Assembly: GCA_012845835.1 (NCBI GenBank)
Contig: JABAKD010000011.1
Span: forward strand, 14,397,214-14,461,213
Direction: 5' to 3'
Source of the DNA: Undaria pinnatifida
Lineage: Eukaryota > Sar > Phaeophyceae > Laminariales > Alariaceae
Length of the DNA: 64,000 bases
Below, piece by piece: positions 13,083 to 26,454 of this stretch. Numbering within the stretch: position 1 is the first letter of the stretch; the number at the start of each line of letters is the position of its first letter. A model generated the notes under the pieces. The model ran no database searches and was not told the origin of the DNA. It worked only from the letters and a program-made list of their open reading frames with translations. The position numbers and the translations under genes are program-made.

Positions 13083-13341
13083 CGTATGGTATGATGTGGT
13101 ATCGTATGGTATGATGTGGTATCGTATGGTATGATATGGTATCGTATGGTATGATATGGTATCGTATGGTATGGTAGTTAGTATGATATCACCCGGTAGT
13201 GAAATTTGGGGGTATGGTATGATATGGTATCGTATGGTATGATGTGGTATCGTATGGTATGATATGGTATCGTATGGTATGATATGGTATCGTATGGTAT
13301 GGTAGTTAGTATGATATCACCCGGTAGTGAAAACTGGGGGT
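13083..13341. repeat. Two 128-bp units built from GTATGGTATGAT repeats
   Basis: GGTAGTTAGTATGATATCAC occurs at 13173 and 13301; the rest of each unit is 10-bp GTATGGTATC-type sequence. Confidence 0.85.
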
Positions 13342-13662
13342 ATGGTACCACAATACCGTAGCCTTGATCTTTGCTATAAGAATGGAGAATGGCGTTCCGA
13401 CGACTTTGGGTTAAGTTGCCTTGCTTGGTCGCCTGCTGCGATAGCGTTCACACTTTTTAGTGAACACGTTTTGGCCAAGATGATTTATTCTGAACGACGG
13501 GAGAGACTCCTCACCTTCCTGCGGAAAAACTCAACATTAACGTTGATGGAGTGTTCCAATCTTCTTATTTTAGTTTTATTTTCCATCCTCCAATATCTGA
13601 CGTTTTTCAATTTTTTTATATAATATTGAATGTGCACAATGAGCTTCAACGTCGATCAGTGA

Positions 13663-13917
13663 TGATGTCGTGATGATGTCGTGATGATGTCGTGATGATG
13701 TCATGATGATGTCAATGATGATGATGTCGTGATGATATCGTGATGATGTCGTGATGATGTCGTGATGATGTCGTGATGATGTCATGATGATGTCAATGAT
13801 GATGATGTGGTGATGATGTCGTTATGATGTCGTGATGATGTCGTGATGATGTCGTGATGATGTCGTGATGATGTCGTGATGATGTCGTGATGATGTCGTG
13901 ATGATGTGGTGATGATG
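13663..13917. repeat. 9-bp minisatellite (GATGATGTC)n
   Basis: About 28 copies, with the sub-block TCATGATGATGTCAATGATG repeated twice. R3 copy 1 follows. Confidence 0.95.
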
Positions 13918-13972
13918 AACATTCCCCGAAAAAAGTAGGAGAAAACTACAATGTACTGTATATAGTATATTA

Positions 13973-14095
13973 TAAAAATAAAAATACACTCCAACTGTGA
14001 GATCGAATATTTCGTCGAAACTCATCGTTGCAAGCTGTGTGTGATACTCCGATCGCGCGTATTACGGGTTGTGTGTCCTCATTATTATAGTATAT
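13973..14095 (+). repeat. Dispersed repeat R3, copy 1
   Basis: AAAAATACACTCCAACTGTG through TTGCAAGCTGTGTGTGATAC and CGATCGCGCGTATTACGGG. One frame reads NCEIEYFVETHRCKLCVILR. Confidence 0.75.
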
Positions 14096-14384
14096 GTGTG
14101 TATGCCCTATGGTAGTGTAGGACATGGGATCGCTCATCATGATGTCATCATCAACATTCCCAGAAGAAAGTAGAAGAAAACCACAACACGTACAGTCTAT
14201 ATAGTTTCGTTTGTATATCTATAGTCTAATTGTATTGTAGTAGGCCATGGGATTGTTTTCGTTTTCATACCTATAGACTAATAATATTATAGTAGTGTAG
14301 CCCATGCGATTGATCATCAAGTTGCCGATTAAGTTTTTGTCAAGGTCGGTTGGGGTGACTGGTATCATTGTGTATCATTGCATA

Positions 14385-14570
14385 TCATTGCAGATTGTAC
14401 GCAATGGTTGTATATGATGGTTGTATATGATGATTGTATATGATGATGGTATATGATGATTGTGTATGATGATTGTATTTGATGATTGCATATGATGATT
14501 GTATATGATTGCATATGATGATTGTGTACTTCGAAGTATTATATTGCATAGGATGATTGTATTTGGACCT
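14385..14570. repeat. TATGATGATTG-type minisatellite
   Basis: About 15 imperfect units interrupted by ACTTCGAAGT. Confidence 0.85.
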
Positions 14571-14988
14571 CTTCAACTGAGGATCCTGCCGTACTATTAG
14601 TACAAAAGACGCCCGCCTCCCGTATTACAAGTAGTAGTACCATTATTAGTAGTATACTATAAATAGTACTACTGGTAGCATGAGTACTGCACGAGCCATT
14701 CAGTGGGGTGTATCCGGTTTAAGAACGGCCTTAACAAGATAAAGCGGAGCGATCAAAGCGGTTTTTCACTCTTTGTGATTCTTGTGCTAAGACCTAGGTA
14801 ATGCCCAATCTGAGAGATAGTGGAACGGCGATAATAGCGGTGAATTTGGCCCTTTCCGAGGGGCTCTTAAATCGGGTACCCCGCCGTAGCATGTTCGGGC
14901 CAAAACATGTCTTTCTGGTGGGACTCCTCAACCTAATATGCCAGGAGACGGCACCTCTACACAGACGCTATCAAGGATGTCAAAAGAA

Positions 14989-15285
14989 GCGACTTGACAA
15001 CAGCCTTGACGGCCAACACCCGGAGACACGAAAAAAGAAAACCCTTTCCGGGAAACGCCTTACCATGCTGTTGACAACTTAAACAAAGCGACTTGACAGC
15101 AGCCTTGACGGCCAACACCCTGGGACACGAAAAAAGAAAACCCTTTCCGGGAAACGCCTTACCATGCTGTTGACAACTTAAACAAAGCGACTTGACAGCA
15201 GCCTTGACGGCCAACACCCGGGGACACGAAAAAAGAAAACCCTTTCCGGGAAACGCCTTACCATGCTGTTGAAAACTTAAACAAA
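14989..15285. repeat. Three 99-bp tandem units
   Basis: Units start at 14989, 15088 and 15187 (GCGACTTGACARCAGCC). The 99-bp period keeps a minus frame open with repeated HGKAFPGKGFLFSCPRVLAV. Nearby GACTTGACA-type fragments (15360-15400) suggest an older, wider array. Confidence 0.92.
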
Positions 15286-18200
15286 GGGACTCCACGTGTC
15301 AATAAAGGATTTTCTTGCCAGGGGGACAGAGGGCAATCTGTCTCGACAGATGGGAACGCTTTGACAAACAGCCTTGACGGACTGAGCGCTTGACGCTTGC
15401 CCGTCTCCTGACAATCGATAACGTCGTCAATCAATGGGGCTGAGCGGCTGAGCGGCTGAGGTTCAACATCGATCACCCACAAAAAACGTTGTGGGTCGTT
15501 GAATTACTTCACCATTTTTTCTGTGGTTCAAAACAAAGATTCGGCGTGTTGTGCTTGTGTTCTAAATCTAAGATTCGTTGCATTGTGCTTAAAATCAAAG
15601 TCTCTTTGTATCGTGTTTAAAACCAAAGATTTGATGGATAGATAGATTGATAGATAGATTTATGGATTCATTGTATACCTAGGCCATGGTATTGTTCATT
15701 GTATATCTCGGCATGACCTTCATTATTTCTCGAAATAATTGTATTGGGTGAGCTTTATCAATAATATTGGAATATATTGGAATACTGTAGTAATATCGTA
15801 GGGCTCCTCAAGTCGGGAGTCTCAAATGATTCGATAATGATGATGATCGACGAGCCTAATAAAAGGCGAAAAAGTGGGAATGCTAAACCCTGATGCGTGA
15901 ACAAAATGAAGGCACGTACCGGGGGAAAGGGAAGACACACTTGTATGACCATGACCATGGGTGTTCTTATTTTATCCAGAAGGTCGCTGAGGGTAAAACC
16001 TCTTACTACAGAGTACTTGAGCTGGCAATTAATAGTGACGATAAAAAATGTTAGTGGAAAAAGTATTGCACCCCTGTCGTAGGCTGCGGGTGCTGCCATT
16101 AACTATATTTAGGGGTTTCACAGTCGGACAGATGAGGCATTATCCCCACTTGATGATCTAGATCTTTCAGGAATATCAGTATGATCATCTATCAATAGCT
16201 CATGCATGTTGCCTGGCGCATGATCTATTAATATTAATATAACGTGCTTCCGGGGTTGTATCGGTACTCCACATATGCATATGTACCATTTTGATTTTTT
16301 TGCCTAGTCCGTCCCTTTTTCTCCGCCGGCGCAGAGTTTTTTGGTGTGCTTTCTTTTGCAATGCGATCAGACTACCCGTCGGTATATTATCAGCCGTGTG
16401 CCGGGCTCATGGGACGTCCGTGGCGCAAGCTATGGCCGCGGAAAGCCGCCGAGACTGGCTCTATTTTGCGGGGTACGAGACGCTTCTGTCCCCGGGCAAC
16501 CACACACTAGACGTATTTAAGCCTCGAGGTTAGGTCTTAAGTACTTCCAACTGGAAGAGCTAGGCCATTCGATACTTCGACCTTAAACGCATAAAAAAAA
16601 CACCATATATATGTCTAAAACTCGAAATAGTGGTCTCTTTCAGTACGCATAAAAAGAAAAGCCGAGGAAAGATCAAACTACTTGAAAATAGACTAGGATA
16701 TTTCTGCACTACTCCAGACGCAGATGGCAAGACGAGGATTTATGTCATGAGTCAGCACATGAGTGGGTGGAAACTTCGAGAAAGACCCTCCCCTGCCCAT
16801 GCTGTGCAAGCTTGAACAAACGGCCAAAACAAATAACTGGTGCCTGGCAAAAACATTGAGTGCTTCGTACTCCATACCCGCTTCATATGTAGTATACCTC
16901 GCAGGCGTCTGCCGCCTTCGGTGTGCCTCAGTGTGGCAGTCAGTACAGCAGCACAGCAGGACTGGCCCTCAACCCGGTTCAATTTCCACCCTCGAAATGT
17001 AGGCATCCGCGGGAAAGAGGCAACAGGGTTGTAAACTGCAGCAGCAGCTCCGGCCATGCGCTACGTCGGGCACAAAAACCAAACAAAAAAAATGTGTCAT
17101 CGAAAAATTACAGCCTCTCAGGACGAGAGAGCAGGAGCACGAGCGCGCGACGAACTATGTCAGAGTCCCAGTCTTCTGACCGCAGAGAACACCAGGGTAG
17201 GAGGAGTCTCGCGGGCGTTTTCCACCGGCTAGTTGTGCTGTAGTTGGGTTGGCTGTTGGGGTGCTGGTTGTCTGTGTGTTGTGCTGTGTTGTTTTGTTTT
17301 GTGGTGGTGTGTTGTGTTGTGTGTGCGCTCGATCCTCGTGAATGAACAAGGACTCCTTTTCAAGTAACAGTACGTAGAGGCATGCCGCTCCACGAGAGTG
17401 GGTCGCCTCTGACCACCGCCAACGTTTCTGATCGTGTTGTACACGCAGGTTGATTAACCCGGGTTGGGGATACACCAAGCGGCTTGCTAGGTTGAGCGTT
17501 GCAATTACTGCGTGGGTGTTGTGCTGTGCTGCTGCTGCAGAGTGTCTGATGTTTCCTCGAGCTTTTGTCGTCTGAAATGCTGTTGTTTGCTGGAAAATAC
17601 TCGGAAAATTGCTTCAAATATGCACTTGGGCCAAAATGTGCCCAAGTGCATATTTTGGGAAAATCCACATCTCACCGTGGTCTGCCGTGGTCGTTAGGTC
17701 GATAAAATAGACCTATTTTTTAGACATTTAAAACACGATAGGGCTTAATTTGGTTTAGAGCCTAAAATATAGGCATATCGTCAGGCTTAAATACGTCTAC
17801 TACACACACGGTGGAACTTTAGTCCTCGCACGTACATCGGGGTGGCATCAAAATGTATTTGCGAGAGAATTTTCCCGCACTGCTAGACGCGGGCGCGGTG
17901 TATATGTACCCGCTGCAACGACGTGAACTATGTCATTACTGTGAGTTCTCCCTCACAATTGACACGGTGGTTACCATACAGCAGTAGCGAAACCAGTATA
18001 AAGAGATATAAAGTAGCAACACAACTCAAGCAAAAGTAACGATGTGCACACAACAGACCATATCGGCAACAAACATCGGTAAAAACTGTTTAACTGTTTA
18101 AGCGCGCGGGGAAAAATACTGGACACAGAAAACAAACAACAAATAATTGACACCAATGATTCCTCTAACAGCAGCGACAGCAGTACAAACGTAGAATTAA

Positions 18201-18385
18201 TTGCTGCCACGCAGTTATACGGAGTGGACTTTCGAATAACTTATCACACCGAGCCTCAGCAATATCCCAACCCTCCTCCTCCAAATGTCTGTGATATCTT
18301 ATATTATCCACATTCTTTCCACTACGCATCCCTCCGATATACACCTTCTGCATAAATACTTCATCATCAGTTGTAGTCATTCGAC
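15286..18385. other. Stretch with no firm gene; one coding-like island
   Basis: A GC-rich island at 16330-16533 follows a good acceptor (CGCCGGCGCAG). It has two competing plus frames, one reading MAAESRRDWLYFAGYETLLS and one reading SFAMRSDYPSVYYQPCAGLM, so no call is made. R7 copy 1 is at 15880. Confidence 0.4.
15880..16035. repeat. Dispersed repeat R7, copy 1
   Basis: Shares GACACACTTGT, GGTGTTC, AGAAGGTCGCTGAGGGTAAA and CCTCTTAC with 34735-34860. On the minus strand both read VVRGFTLSDLLD / TVRGFALDDLLN. Confidence 0.6.
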
Positions 18386-18438
18386 TTGCGTCGCCCCCGG
18401 GAGGCACGTGTCCACCTCCCGAAGGGGAACCTTGTATA
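18386..18438. repeat. Hairpin element with CTTGTA box
   Basis: CCCC, then stem CGGGAGG/CCTCCCG, then AAGGGGAACCTTGTA; the last 15 bases are identical to those at 8022-8036. Confidence 0.7.
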
Positions 18439-18499
18439 TACATACAGATTATGTACAACATCTCATCATAACGGCAGCTGCTGCTGTAGTAGGATATGT

Positions 18500-18775
18500 T
18501 GTATGTATATTATCTAGATCGTGATCTACGGTGAATGTTTTAGATCGTGATCTACTGTAGATGACCTACTGTAGATGTTTTAGATCGTGATCTACTGTTG
18601 TACATTATCTAGATCGTGATGTACATAGATGATCTAGATCGTGATCTACTGTAAACGATCTAGATCGTGATCTACCCCACTGTATGTAGGTGGTCTACGT
18701 CATGATATGCCGCTGTACATGATCTATATGATCTATATGATCTAGATCGATCGTGATCTGTCCTAGGCGTGAACA
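18500..18775. repeat. Cluster of palindromic TAGATCGTGATCTA units
   Basis: About eight irregular copies of GATCTAGATCGTGATCTAC. Related GATGATCTAGATC pieces lie at 16150, 38455, 38565 and 51407. Confidence 0.85.
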
Positions 18776-19029
18776 TGTGTATTTATCACTGACGGAGCTC
18801 CTTAACGGAGGAGCTACGCAATATATTTTCATTTTCTCGGACTTTGTTGCTGGGGATTAGGTACGTAGATCTTTCAAATAATGTTTAATGGTCTTTACAG
18901 TATGTTTGAAATGTTTTTAAGTCATGTTTAAATCATGTTTAAATCATGTTTAAATTATGTTTAAAACGATGTTTGAACGGGAAGCCCCAGGATTTCAATG
19001 TCCACCCCTACCGTCCGTAGCTCACGTCC

Positions 19030-19185
19030 TCCTCACACTATACACTATACTTAGCACACTATGCTTAGCACACTACACACTACACACTATACACTCCTTG
19101 TATGCACTATACACTATACTTTGCACACTATACACTATACACTCTACACTATACACTATACACTACACCGTATACACTGCACTAG
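19030..19185. repeat. (CACTATA)n region
   Basis: Imperfect ACACTATACACTATAC array, about 20 units. Confidence 0.9.
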
Positions 19186-20105
19186 CATGACTACAGTAAC
19201 GGGGGGGTCTCTCAGTGAGGCGGTGGTGTGGTATGGTACTTCGTATAGAGAGCAATACGACCGCCTTATTGGGGGAAGCCGCCTTATTCCTTCTTATTCA
19301 TCCCAGGCTATGGGTGCAACGCCCCAGTCTTGCCAAGCGATTTCGACCGCCTTATATCGGGATACCGCATAAAATGGGGATACCGCCTTATCGGGCGACC
19401 CCTACTGTACGGCTTGTTCGAGCAAGTGGTGTTGTAGGACACTTTGATTTATATATAACCATAGTCTTAACCTTCACCCGATCAAAACAATCAATCAATC
19501 AATCAACCCAATCAGTCAATCAAACAATGTAGGGACAGTCCCTCGTACACAGACGGTAGTGTGCCTCAAGCATTTCCTCCAATATCAGACACAACAAGTA
19601 GTAAGGTCTATTGAAGATATAGAATTGCCGACAAGAGGGAACGCGTTTTTCTTGAGGTTTAAGTTCAGGCCATTGATACCCGTTGGATCATTATATTAGC
19701 TGTTGTTGAGATCCATAATGCTGGCGCTGGCTGTTAGTGACATCCGGTGGGGCTTATGGTGTGCGGAGATCATCCACAGTCCAGATGGGTGTGGGAACAA
19801 ATACCGTTGAATAATTTGCTTGCGCATGAACTATTCGTACATTATATTTAGAATACACCAGGTACAGTGTAGCAACATTAAGACCGCTTTTGAGAGCTTC
19901 AAAACGCGACAGCAACAACAGTAGTAGTTCGGGTGTAATATTCGCGCAGTTATATCAATCAAGACTGAACCCTTCCCAAAAAACAAGAGCCCGCTGTGTC
20001 TCTTCGGATATCTACAGTAGACGTGTGTTATATGTAAAGGTATGTAAATGTACACATGTAAAGGTATACTTCGTATAAAGGTACGTAAAGGAAGGTATGT
20101 AAAGG

Positions 20106-20629
20106 AATGTATGTATGTATGTATGTATGTATGTATGTATGTATGTATGTATGTATGTATGTATGTATGTATGTATGTATGTATGTATGTATGTATGTAT
20201 GTATGTATGTATGTATGTATGTATGTATGTATGTATGTATGTATGTATGTATGTATGTATGTATGTATGTATGTATGTATGTATGTATGTATGTATGTAT
20301 GTATGTATGTAGGATGTATGTATGTATGTATGTATGTATGTATGTATGTATGTATGTATGTATGTATGTATGTATGTATGTATGTATGTATGTATGTATG
20401 TATGTATGTATGTAGTATGTATGTATGTATGTATGTATGTATGTATGTATGTATGTATGTATGTATGTATGTATGTATGATGTATGTATGTATGTATGTA
20501 GTATGTATGTATGTATGTATGTATGTATGTATGTATGTATGTATGTATGTATGTATGCATGTATGTATGTATGTATGTATGTATGTATGTATGTATGTAT
20601 GTATGTATGTATGTATGTATGTATGTATG

Positions 20630-20660
<31 letters not shown>

Positions 20661-21400
20661 TGTATGTATGTATGTATGTATGTATGTATGTATGTATGTA
20701 TGTATGTATGTATGTATGTATGTATGTATGTATGTATGTATGTATGTATGTATGTATGTATGTATGTATGTATGTATGTATGTATGTATGTATGTATGTA
20801 TGTATGTATGTATGTATGTATGTATGTATGTATGTATGTATGTATGTATGTATGTAGTATGTATGTATGTATGTATGTATGTATGTATGTATGTATGTAT
20901 GTATGTATGTATGTATGTATGTATGTATGTATGTATGTATGTATGTATGTATGTATGTATGTATGTATGTATGTATGTATGTATGTATGTATGTATGTAT
21001 GTATGTATGTATGTATGTATGTATGTATGTATGTATGTATGTATGTATGTATGTATGTATGCATGTATGTATGTATGTATGTATGTATGTATGTATGTAT
21101 GTATGTATGTATGTATGTATGTATGTATGTATGTATGTATGTATGTATGTATGTATGTATGTATGTATGTATGTATGTATGTATGTATGTATGTATGTAT
21201 GTATGTATGTATGTATGTATGTATGTATGTATGTATGTATGTATGTATGTATGTATGTATGTATGTATGTATGTATGTATGTATGTATGTATGTATGTAT
21301 GTATGTATGTATGTATGTATGTATGTATGTATGCATGTTTGTATGTATGTATGTATGTATGTATGTACTGGTATGTATGTATGTAAAGGTATTTATGCAA
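20106..21400. repeat. 1.3-kb (ATGT)n microsatellite
   Basis: Over 300 ATGT units, with only a handful of single-base insertions, deletions or substitutions (for example 20311, 20415, 20480, 20660, 20856). Flanked by AAAGGTATGTA-type half-units. Long open frames here are artefacts of the repeat. Confidence 0.99.
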
Positions 21401-23574
21401 AGGTATGTAAAGGATGGACACGTGCTTCGATAGAGGTGGCACTTCTGACATTTTTTTCTGTAAATGACGGGACTCCTTTGTAACCTATGAACAAAATCGT
21501 CGGAAAATTATACCCATTCTTGTTGTGCAATTATGAATAGGACGTTCTTCTCACCTGAGCCATGGCTTCGTTCATCTTGTTGTTCATGTACATGTTCATA
21601 AATGTTCGTGTTCATGTACATGTTCATGTTCGCGTTCGTGGGGTTGGTCTTCTTGTCGTTTACTCGAGAACATTCTTTTTTCTTGTTTTATGTGACGTAT
21701 TGAGCCTCAGAAAACAAAACATCTGCACCTCCACCGTACGGTAGCATGTTTCAATCATTCAATCACATCGGGTTTCTCGTCAATGATTGGCACACGGCAG
21801 GAGGGCGAAGGAAACGATAACCATGCGGTACTAATACCCTCGCAGAGATCACTTGTGGGTGTAAAAATGTCAACACATCACCACGTTCGTTTGGATCAGT
21901 CGCTGGGCGCACGGAGTTGGCGATCACAACGTGATAGACTTGACGATCTGCGAATTAAGAACAAAAAGAAGTTTGTGGAGCGTTTCGTTATGCCTCTCTC
22001 CGCGAGTATGATGTTTGCAGCCCTGCACGTTTTATGCTTTCCGTGCTTGCAGTACAGCATTATTAAGTAAAGATTAAGCATGTTACTATTTAGTTAGGGA
22101 GATAACGTGTGGACAAGACGAAGTTAAACCAGAAAATAGAAAAAAAAGTCTCCGCCTCAGTCAAGGTCTCCGATGAGACGACTGCACTACTACTTGTGTT
22201 GGCCACTCACTGCAGAATGTAGAGAAGACAACATATTGTTCGCGAATGAATAATGAAAATAAACGTTGAGACTTTCCCCCCCTCTTATGCGACTCGTCGA
22301 ACACCTCACGGCGCTTTGCGCTTGGTGCACGCGATGTCTGCCTGGTCGGTGAGAACCCGACATGCTCCGTCCCATCAATATGGTAGGGATGCGTGGATCT
22401 ATGGTCTTGATTCTGCGGCTATGCATGAAACGAGTACACTCCGAGCCCCCCCCTCCCATTTACTGTTGTTTTGTTTTTCCCCCACTGGCGATGGATCTCC
22501 GCAACTCCGTAATAATACTCGGAAAATTAACCGACACTATTTCCAAGGGTACTTTGTCTCCAAAAACGTGTGTCCAATGAAAAGTCGGGCAGTATACGGT
22601 TATTTTTCCCCATACATGACGTGCGGTGTGTTTGTTTTTTCACGCAAGTGGTGGTAGACGGAGCGGCGTATTTGAAAGTGCAAGCGCGCAGCGTTGCAGT
22701 TGCAGGAATAATGATAAACATCAACCGTTTCCATGCGGTATCGGGTATCGAATATCGGATATCCAACCGTGTCAATGCTGTGCTTCTTTCGGTTGGTGCT
22801 ACGAGTTTAGGCCTCGGCGCGGCACGGCACTAGCACGATGGCTGAGCGCCATGAATTAACAGATTAATTACTTTCTCTATTAACAGTTGCGAAACTGCCA
22901 CGTATTGCACCCTTCCTTGAGGAAAAGAAAAAAAACATATTGACACGATAACTAATGCCAAGCCTTCCCCCCCAAAACAAACAAATGGATACAAGTACGG
23001 TTCATTTCATACGGTTCATTTTTTCACCACGGATAAACAAACCCCACACTAATTCCAAGGAAATTGTCATTAACACAAGGTAATACGATTGCTGCGGTTC
23101 TCATGGAATTCGGGACTGACTTTGCCCCAGCGTTCAGTCTTCCGCCCCCGCTACCCGTCCTTCTGCACTGTGTGGCTGTGTGGTGCTCCCAACCATGGCA
23201 ACGGTTCCAGGTTATAACTGCCGTACCGTTTTATCAAGAATGCCTGTCTAGCTTGTCCCCCCAGAGGGTGGCTGCAGTATCAAGAATACGTGCCTAAGCT
23301 TTGCGTCTCTCGGGGATGACTCCAGTATCAAGAATGGATTTCTAAGATATCCCACCAGATTATTATTTTGATGTCAAGGACGAGGACATTGTTCTGAGGC
23401 TTTGCCGCCGTGATCGTCTTTCCGTTCAGCTCACGCCGCTGAATATCTCGCAGATTTTCCGCCATGATTGGATTTACATTCAAGTTGCTCCACTGACTCT
23501 CAAGTCGTGTAGCTTCCGACACGTGCATATGATACTGCTTCCGACTTCTGCGCTTCTTCGTCAACTTACAATGC
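21401..23574. other. Stretch without recognised gene apart from R2
   Basis: Short frames only. A minus frame at 23564-23328 (in part SQWSNLNVNPIMAENLRDIQ) is open with no stop for 78 codons but has no recognisable family. Confidence 0.45.
22275..22466 (+). repeat. Dispersed repeat R2, copy 1
   Basis: Runs from ATGCGACTCGTCGAACACC through CCCGACATGCTCCGTCCC and GGCTATGCATGAAACGAGTA to a poly-C tract. Four copies in the window (also 26969, 51013, 54778 inverted). Confidence 0.75.
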
Positions 23575-24055
23575 TCTTCCGCCCATCTACTACGCTACCC
23601 AGCCAAGCTACTCATGCCAGTCAGTCAACCTATTATGCTACCCAGTTTTTAACTACTCAGTCAACCTAATATGCCACTCAGTCAGCCTGCTATGCTACTC
23701 AGTTAAACCACTATGCTACTCGGTCAACCTACCCATGCAACTTATTCAACTTGCTGTTCTCTGTACCAGTTAGCCTATTATGTTGCTCAATCAGCCCACT
23801 GTACTACTCAGTCAACCTAGTATATTACTCAGTCAACCTTCCATGCTACCCAGTCAAATCTACTAGGTTACGCACTCAAGCAACTACTGTACTATTCAAC
23901 CAACCGATTATTCTACCCAGTTAACCCAGTATGCTACCCAGTCAACCTACTATGCTACTCGGTCAACCTTTTTCGCCCCTCACTCAACGTACTATGCCAC
24001 TCAGTCAACCTACTATGCTAGGTCAACCTACTGGGCTACTCAGCTAAACTACTAC
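23575..24055. repeat. Degenerate minisatellite CAGTCAACCTACTATGCTACT
   Basis: About 22 diverged units of 20-21 bp; a second block of the same unit is at 25410-25620. Confidence 0.9.
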
Positions 24056-24059
24056 TTCG

Positions 24060-24262
24060 AAGTATATTATAACAATAAAAATACACTCCAGCTGTGAGAT
24101 CGAAGATTTTGTCGAATCTCATCTTTGCAAGCTGTGTGTGATACTCCGATCGCGCGTATTACGGGTTGTGTGTCCTCATTAAGGATATAGGTCGGCGACT
24201 CCCCTTGGAACTACAGTGTAGCTATCACGGTCAACAGGGTGATGTTAGTCAGTCTGTGCGCC
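24060..24262 (+). repeat. Dispersed repeat R3, copy 2 (longest plus-strand copy)
   Basis: Same core as copy 1, extended by CCTCATTAAGGATATAGGTC, GGCGACTCCCCTTGG and GGTCAACAGGGTGATG. The frame reads SCEIEDFVESHLCKLCVILR. Confidence 0.75.
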
Positions 24263-25405
24263 GAAACTATAAAACCCGATTTTGAGGGGGACAAAATCTG
24301 ACAGCTGCGGAAGGAAATGCATCAGTTTATCAAGTGTATCCTGTATGTCGTATAATCGGTGAGGGGAGGGCGGAGTTTTTATATGGGGGGCTGGGTTTGA
24401 TCAAGAGGGAGCGGGGGCGGGGCAACTCAATCTGTGCGTGGAGACTATAAATCCTTCAAGGGGACAAATCTGACGGCTTTGGAAGAAATGCACCAGTTTA
24501 TCATGTATATCCTGTAAGTCGTACAACCAGTGAGGAGAGGGCGGAGTGTTCGAGGGTGTGGGTAGGTGGGGGGTTGGGGCAAAAGGGTTATCAACAGCTT
24601 TAGGTCGCATAGATGTAGGGGTTTGCTATACGCGTCGTGCTGGGCCTAGGCGATGGTGCGTGTGGTGGGGAAGGAGGGGGCGTTGGGGGGTGGGGGGTTA
24701 ATTGGAGCAGCGGCATGAATGGCTCTAGAAAGATAATGAGGTGATTTCGATGTTAGTAGATGGGGCGTTTGAGCAAAAGGGAGCAGGGGAAAAAAAAGGG
24801 GGGGGGGGGGGGGGGAGGGGGGTTGGGGGCGGGGGGGTTGGGGGTTGGGGGGGGGGGGTTGGGGCGGGGAGGGTTTTTTAACAGATTTAGGTCGCTTATA
24901 TGTAGGGGCTTGCTGTACGCGTGGTGCTAGGTCTAGGCGATCGTGCGGATGGTGGGGAAGGAGGGGGCATTGGGGGGGGGGATTAAAGCTACGTCATGGA
25001 TGGCTAGAAAGATAATGACATATCGATTGCGTAGAAGTGTTTATTGCTCTGGCCGATTTCGATTTTAGGTGGGTCGTTTGAACAAGAGGGAACGTGGAAT
25101 AAAAAAGGAGGGGGGGGGTGGAGGAGGGGGGAAGGGGGGGGGGGGGGGGGGCGGAAATGAATTGGAGCTGTGACATGGATGGCTAGAAAGATAATGAGGT
25201 GATATCAGCTGGCTGGTAGTGTTTACTACTCTGGCAGATTTTGATTTTAGGTGGGGCGTTTGAACGAGAGGGATCGGGGGGGGCGGGAGGCAGGGGGCCG
25301 CAATATGTGCGTGGAAACTATAAATCTTTGAGGGGGACAAGTCTGACAGTTGTAGCAAGAATATATCCCTTTATATCACCTGCTTGGTTTTGTTTATTAT
25401 TCTAG
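24262..25405. repeat. G-rich tandem region
   Basis: Units repeat GTGCGTGGAGACTATAAATC, GACAAATCTGACGGCTTTGG, CATGRATGGCTAGAAAGATA and TAGGTGGGGCGTTTGA, with G runs up to 18 long (24797, 25130) that could form quadruplexes. No gene seen. Confidence 0.85.
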
Positions 25406-25409
25406 CATA

Positions 25410-25620
25410 TATATCACCCAACCAACCTATAATGCTACTATGTCAGCCTACTATGCTAACTAGTCAAGCCTGCTAGGGCTACTCAGTCAACCGACTATGT
25501 TACCCAGTCAACCTACCCAATGCTACTCAGTCAAACTGGCATGCTACCCATTCAATGTACTACATCAACTCACTACGCTACCCAGTCAACCTACTGCGAT
25601 ACTCAGCCAATCTACTGTGC
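25410..25620. repeat. Second block of the CAGTCAACCTACTATGCTACT minisatellite
   Basis: About ten diverged units, same family as 23575-24055; the G-rich tandem region lies between the two blocks. Confidence 0.85.
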
Positions 25621-25914
25621 TATTAATGGTAATAGTACGAAGTATGAAATAGACGAGCGTCACAACCCAAGGGCGCCAACAAACCCACCAAAAAAATAGG
25701 TTATTAGTGCCTTTTTGGCCCTTTGTACTTTTTTTCGGTGGGTTGGGTTGGGTTGACCTTGTATTTGTGACGTTCGCCGGTTTCATCTTATTGTTATACT
25801 CGAAGCATGGTTTCCTGTCCAGCCAGAATTGGTATCTCGCAGACACGCTACTAGCACGCGTCAGCAGTGGTTGTATCGGGCGTCCGAAGATTGAAAATTG
25901 CACACCTCCGGACA

Positions 25915-26080
25915 GATCACGATATAGATCATATAGATCATATAGAGCATATAGAGCATATATATCATATAGATCAAAAAGGTCTTACAGATCATGTAGA
26001 TCATATAGATCATATAGATCATATAGATCGTATAGATCATATAGATCATATAGATCATATAGATAATATAGATCGTGTAT
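25915..26080. repeat. 9-bp minisatellite (ATAGATCAT)n
   Basis: About 17 units; starts at GGACAGATCACGAT, the reverse of the GATCGTGATCTGTCC motif near 18755. Confidence 0.93.
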
Positions 26081-26454
26081 CTGTCATTATTGTATATCTT
26101 GTGCAGGATGCGTGTTGTGCAGTTTCGGGCCAGGAAACATAACATGTATGTGCTAGACCATTCAGATCATCCGCAAATCATCCGGCAACACGATCTATAG
26201 GCCATGCAGATCACACTATACCAGGGAAGTTTTTTCCCTGAGACACGGATCATTCATAGATCTTCAACAAATCATCAGTTGGGGTATGCTCTGCCCTATG
26301 CGTGTAGTATTAACTATACCTGGTATTAATGAATCCGGGTATAGTGTATGAAGCTCACCGTGACACGTCGAGCAGGGCACTCATTCGTCCGAGCAAGATC
26401 GATCCATGCTACGGGAGGAAGGGCACCCGCAGTTTCACGACCAATTAAAGATAA

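Noticed and set aside
14989-15285. CRISPR-like regular repeats
   Set aside because: The 99-bp units are contiguous without spacers and the genome is eukaryotic.
20060-20078. loxP-like GGTATACTTCGTATA
   Set aside because: Short chance resemblance; no second arm or recombinase gene. TACTTCGAAGTA palindromes elsewhere are likewise unexplained but too short to call.
20012-21483. Open frames of several hundred codons in the ATGT array (Ile-His-Thr-Tyr or Met-Tyr-Val-Cys repeats)
   Set aside because: They arise only because the 4-bp repeat lacks stops; no non-repeat coding sequence is present.
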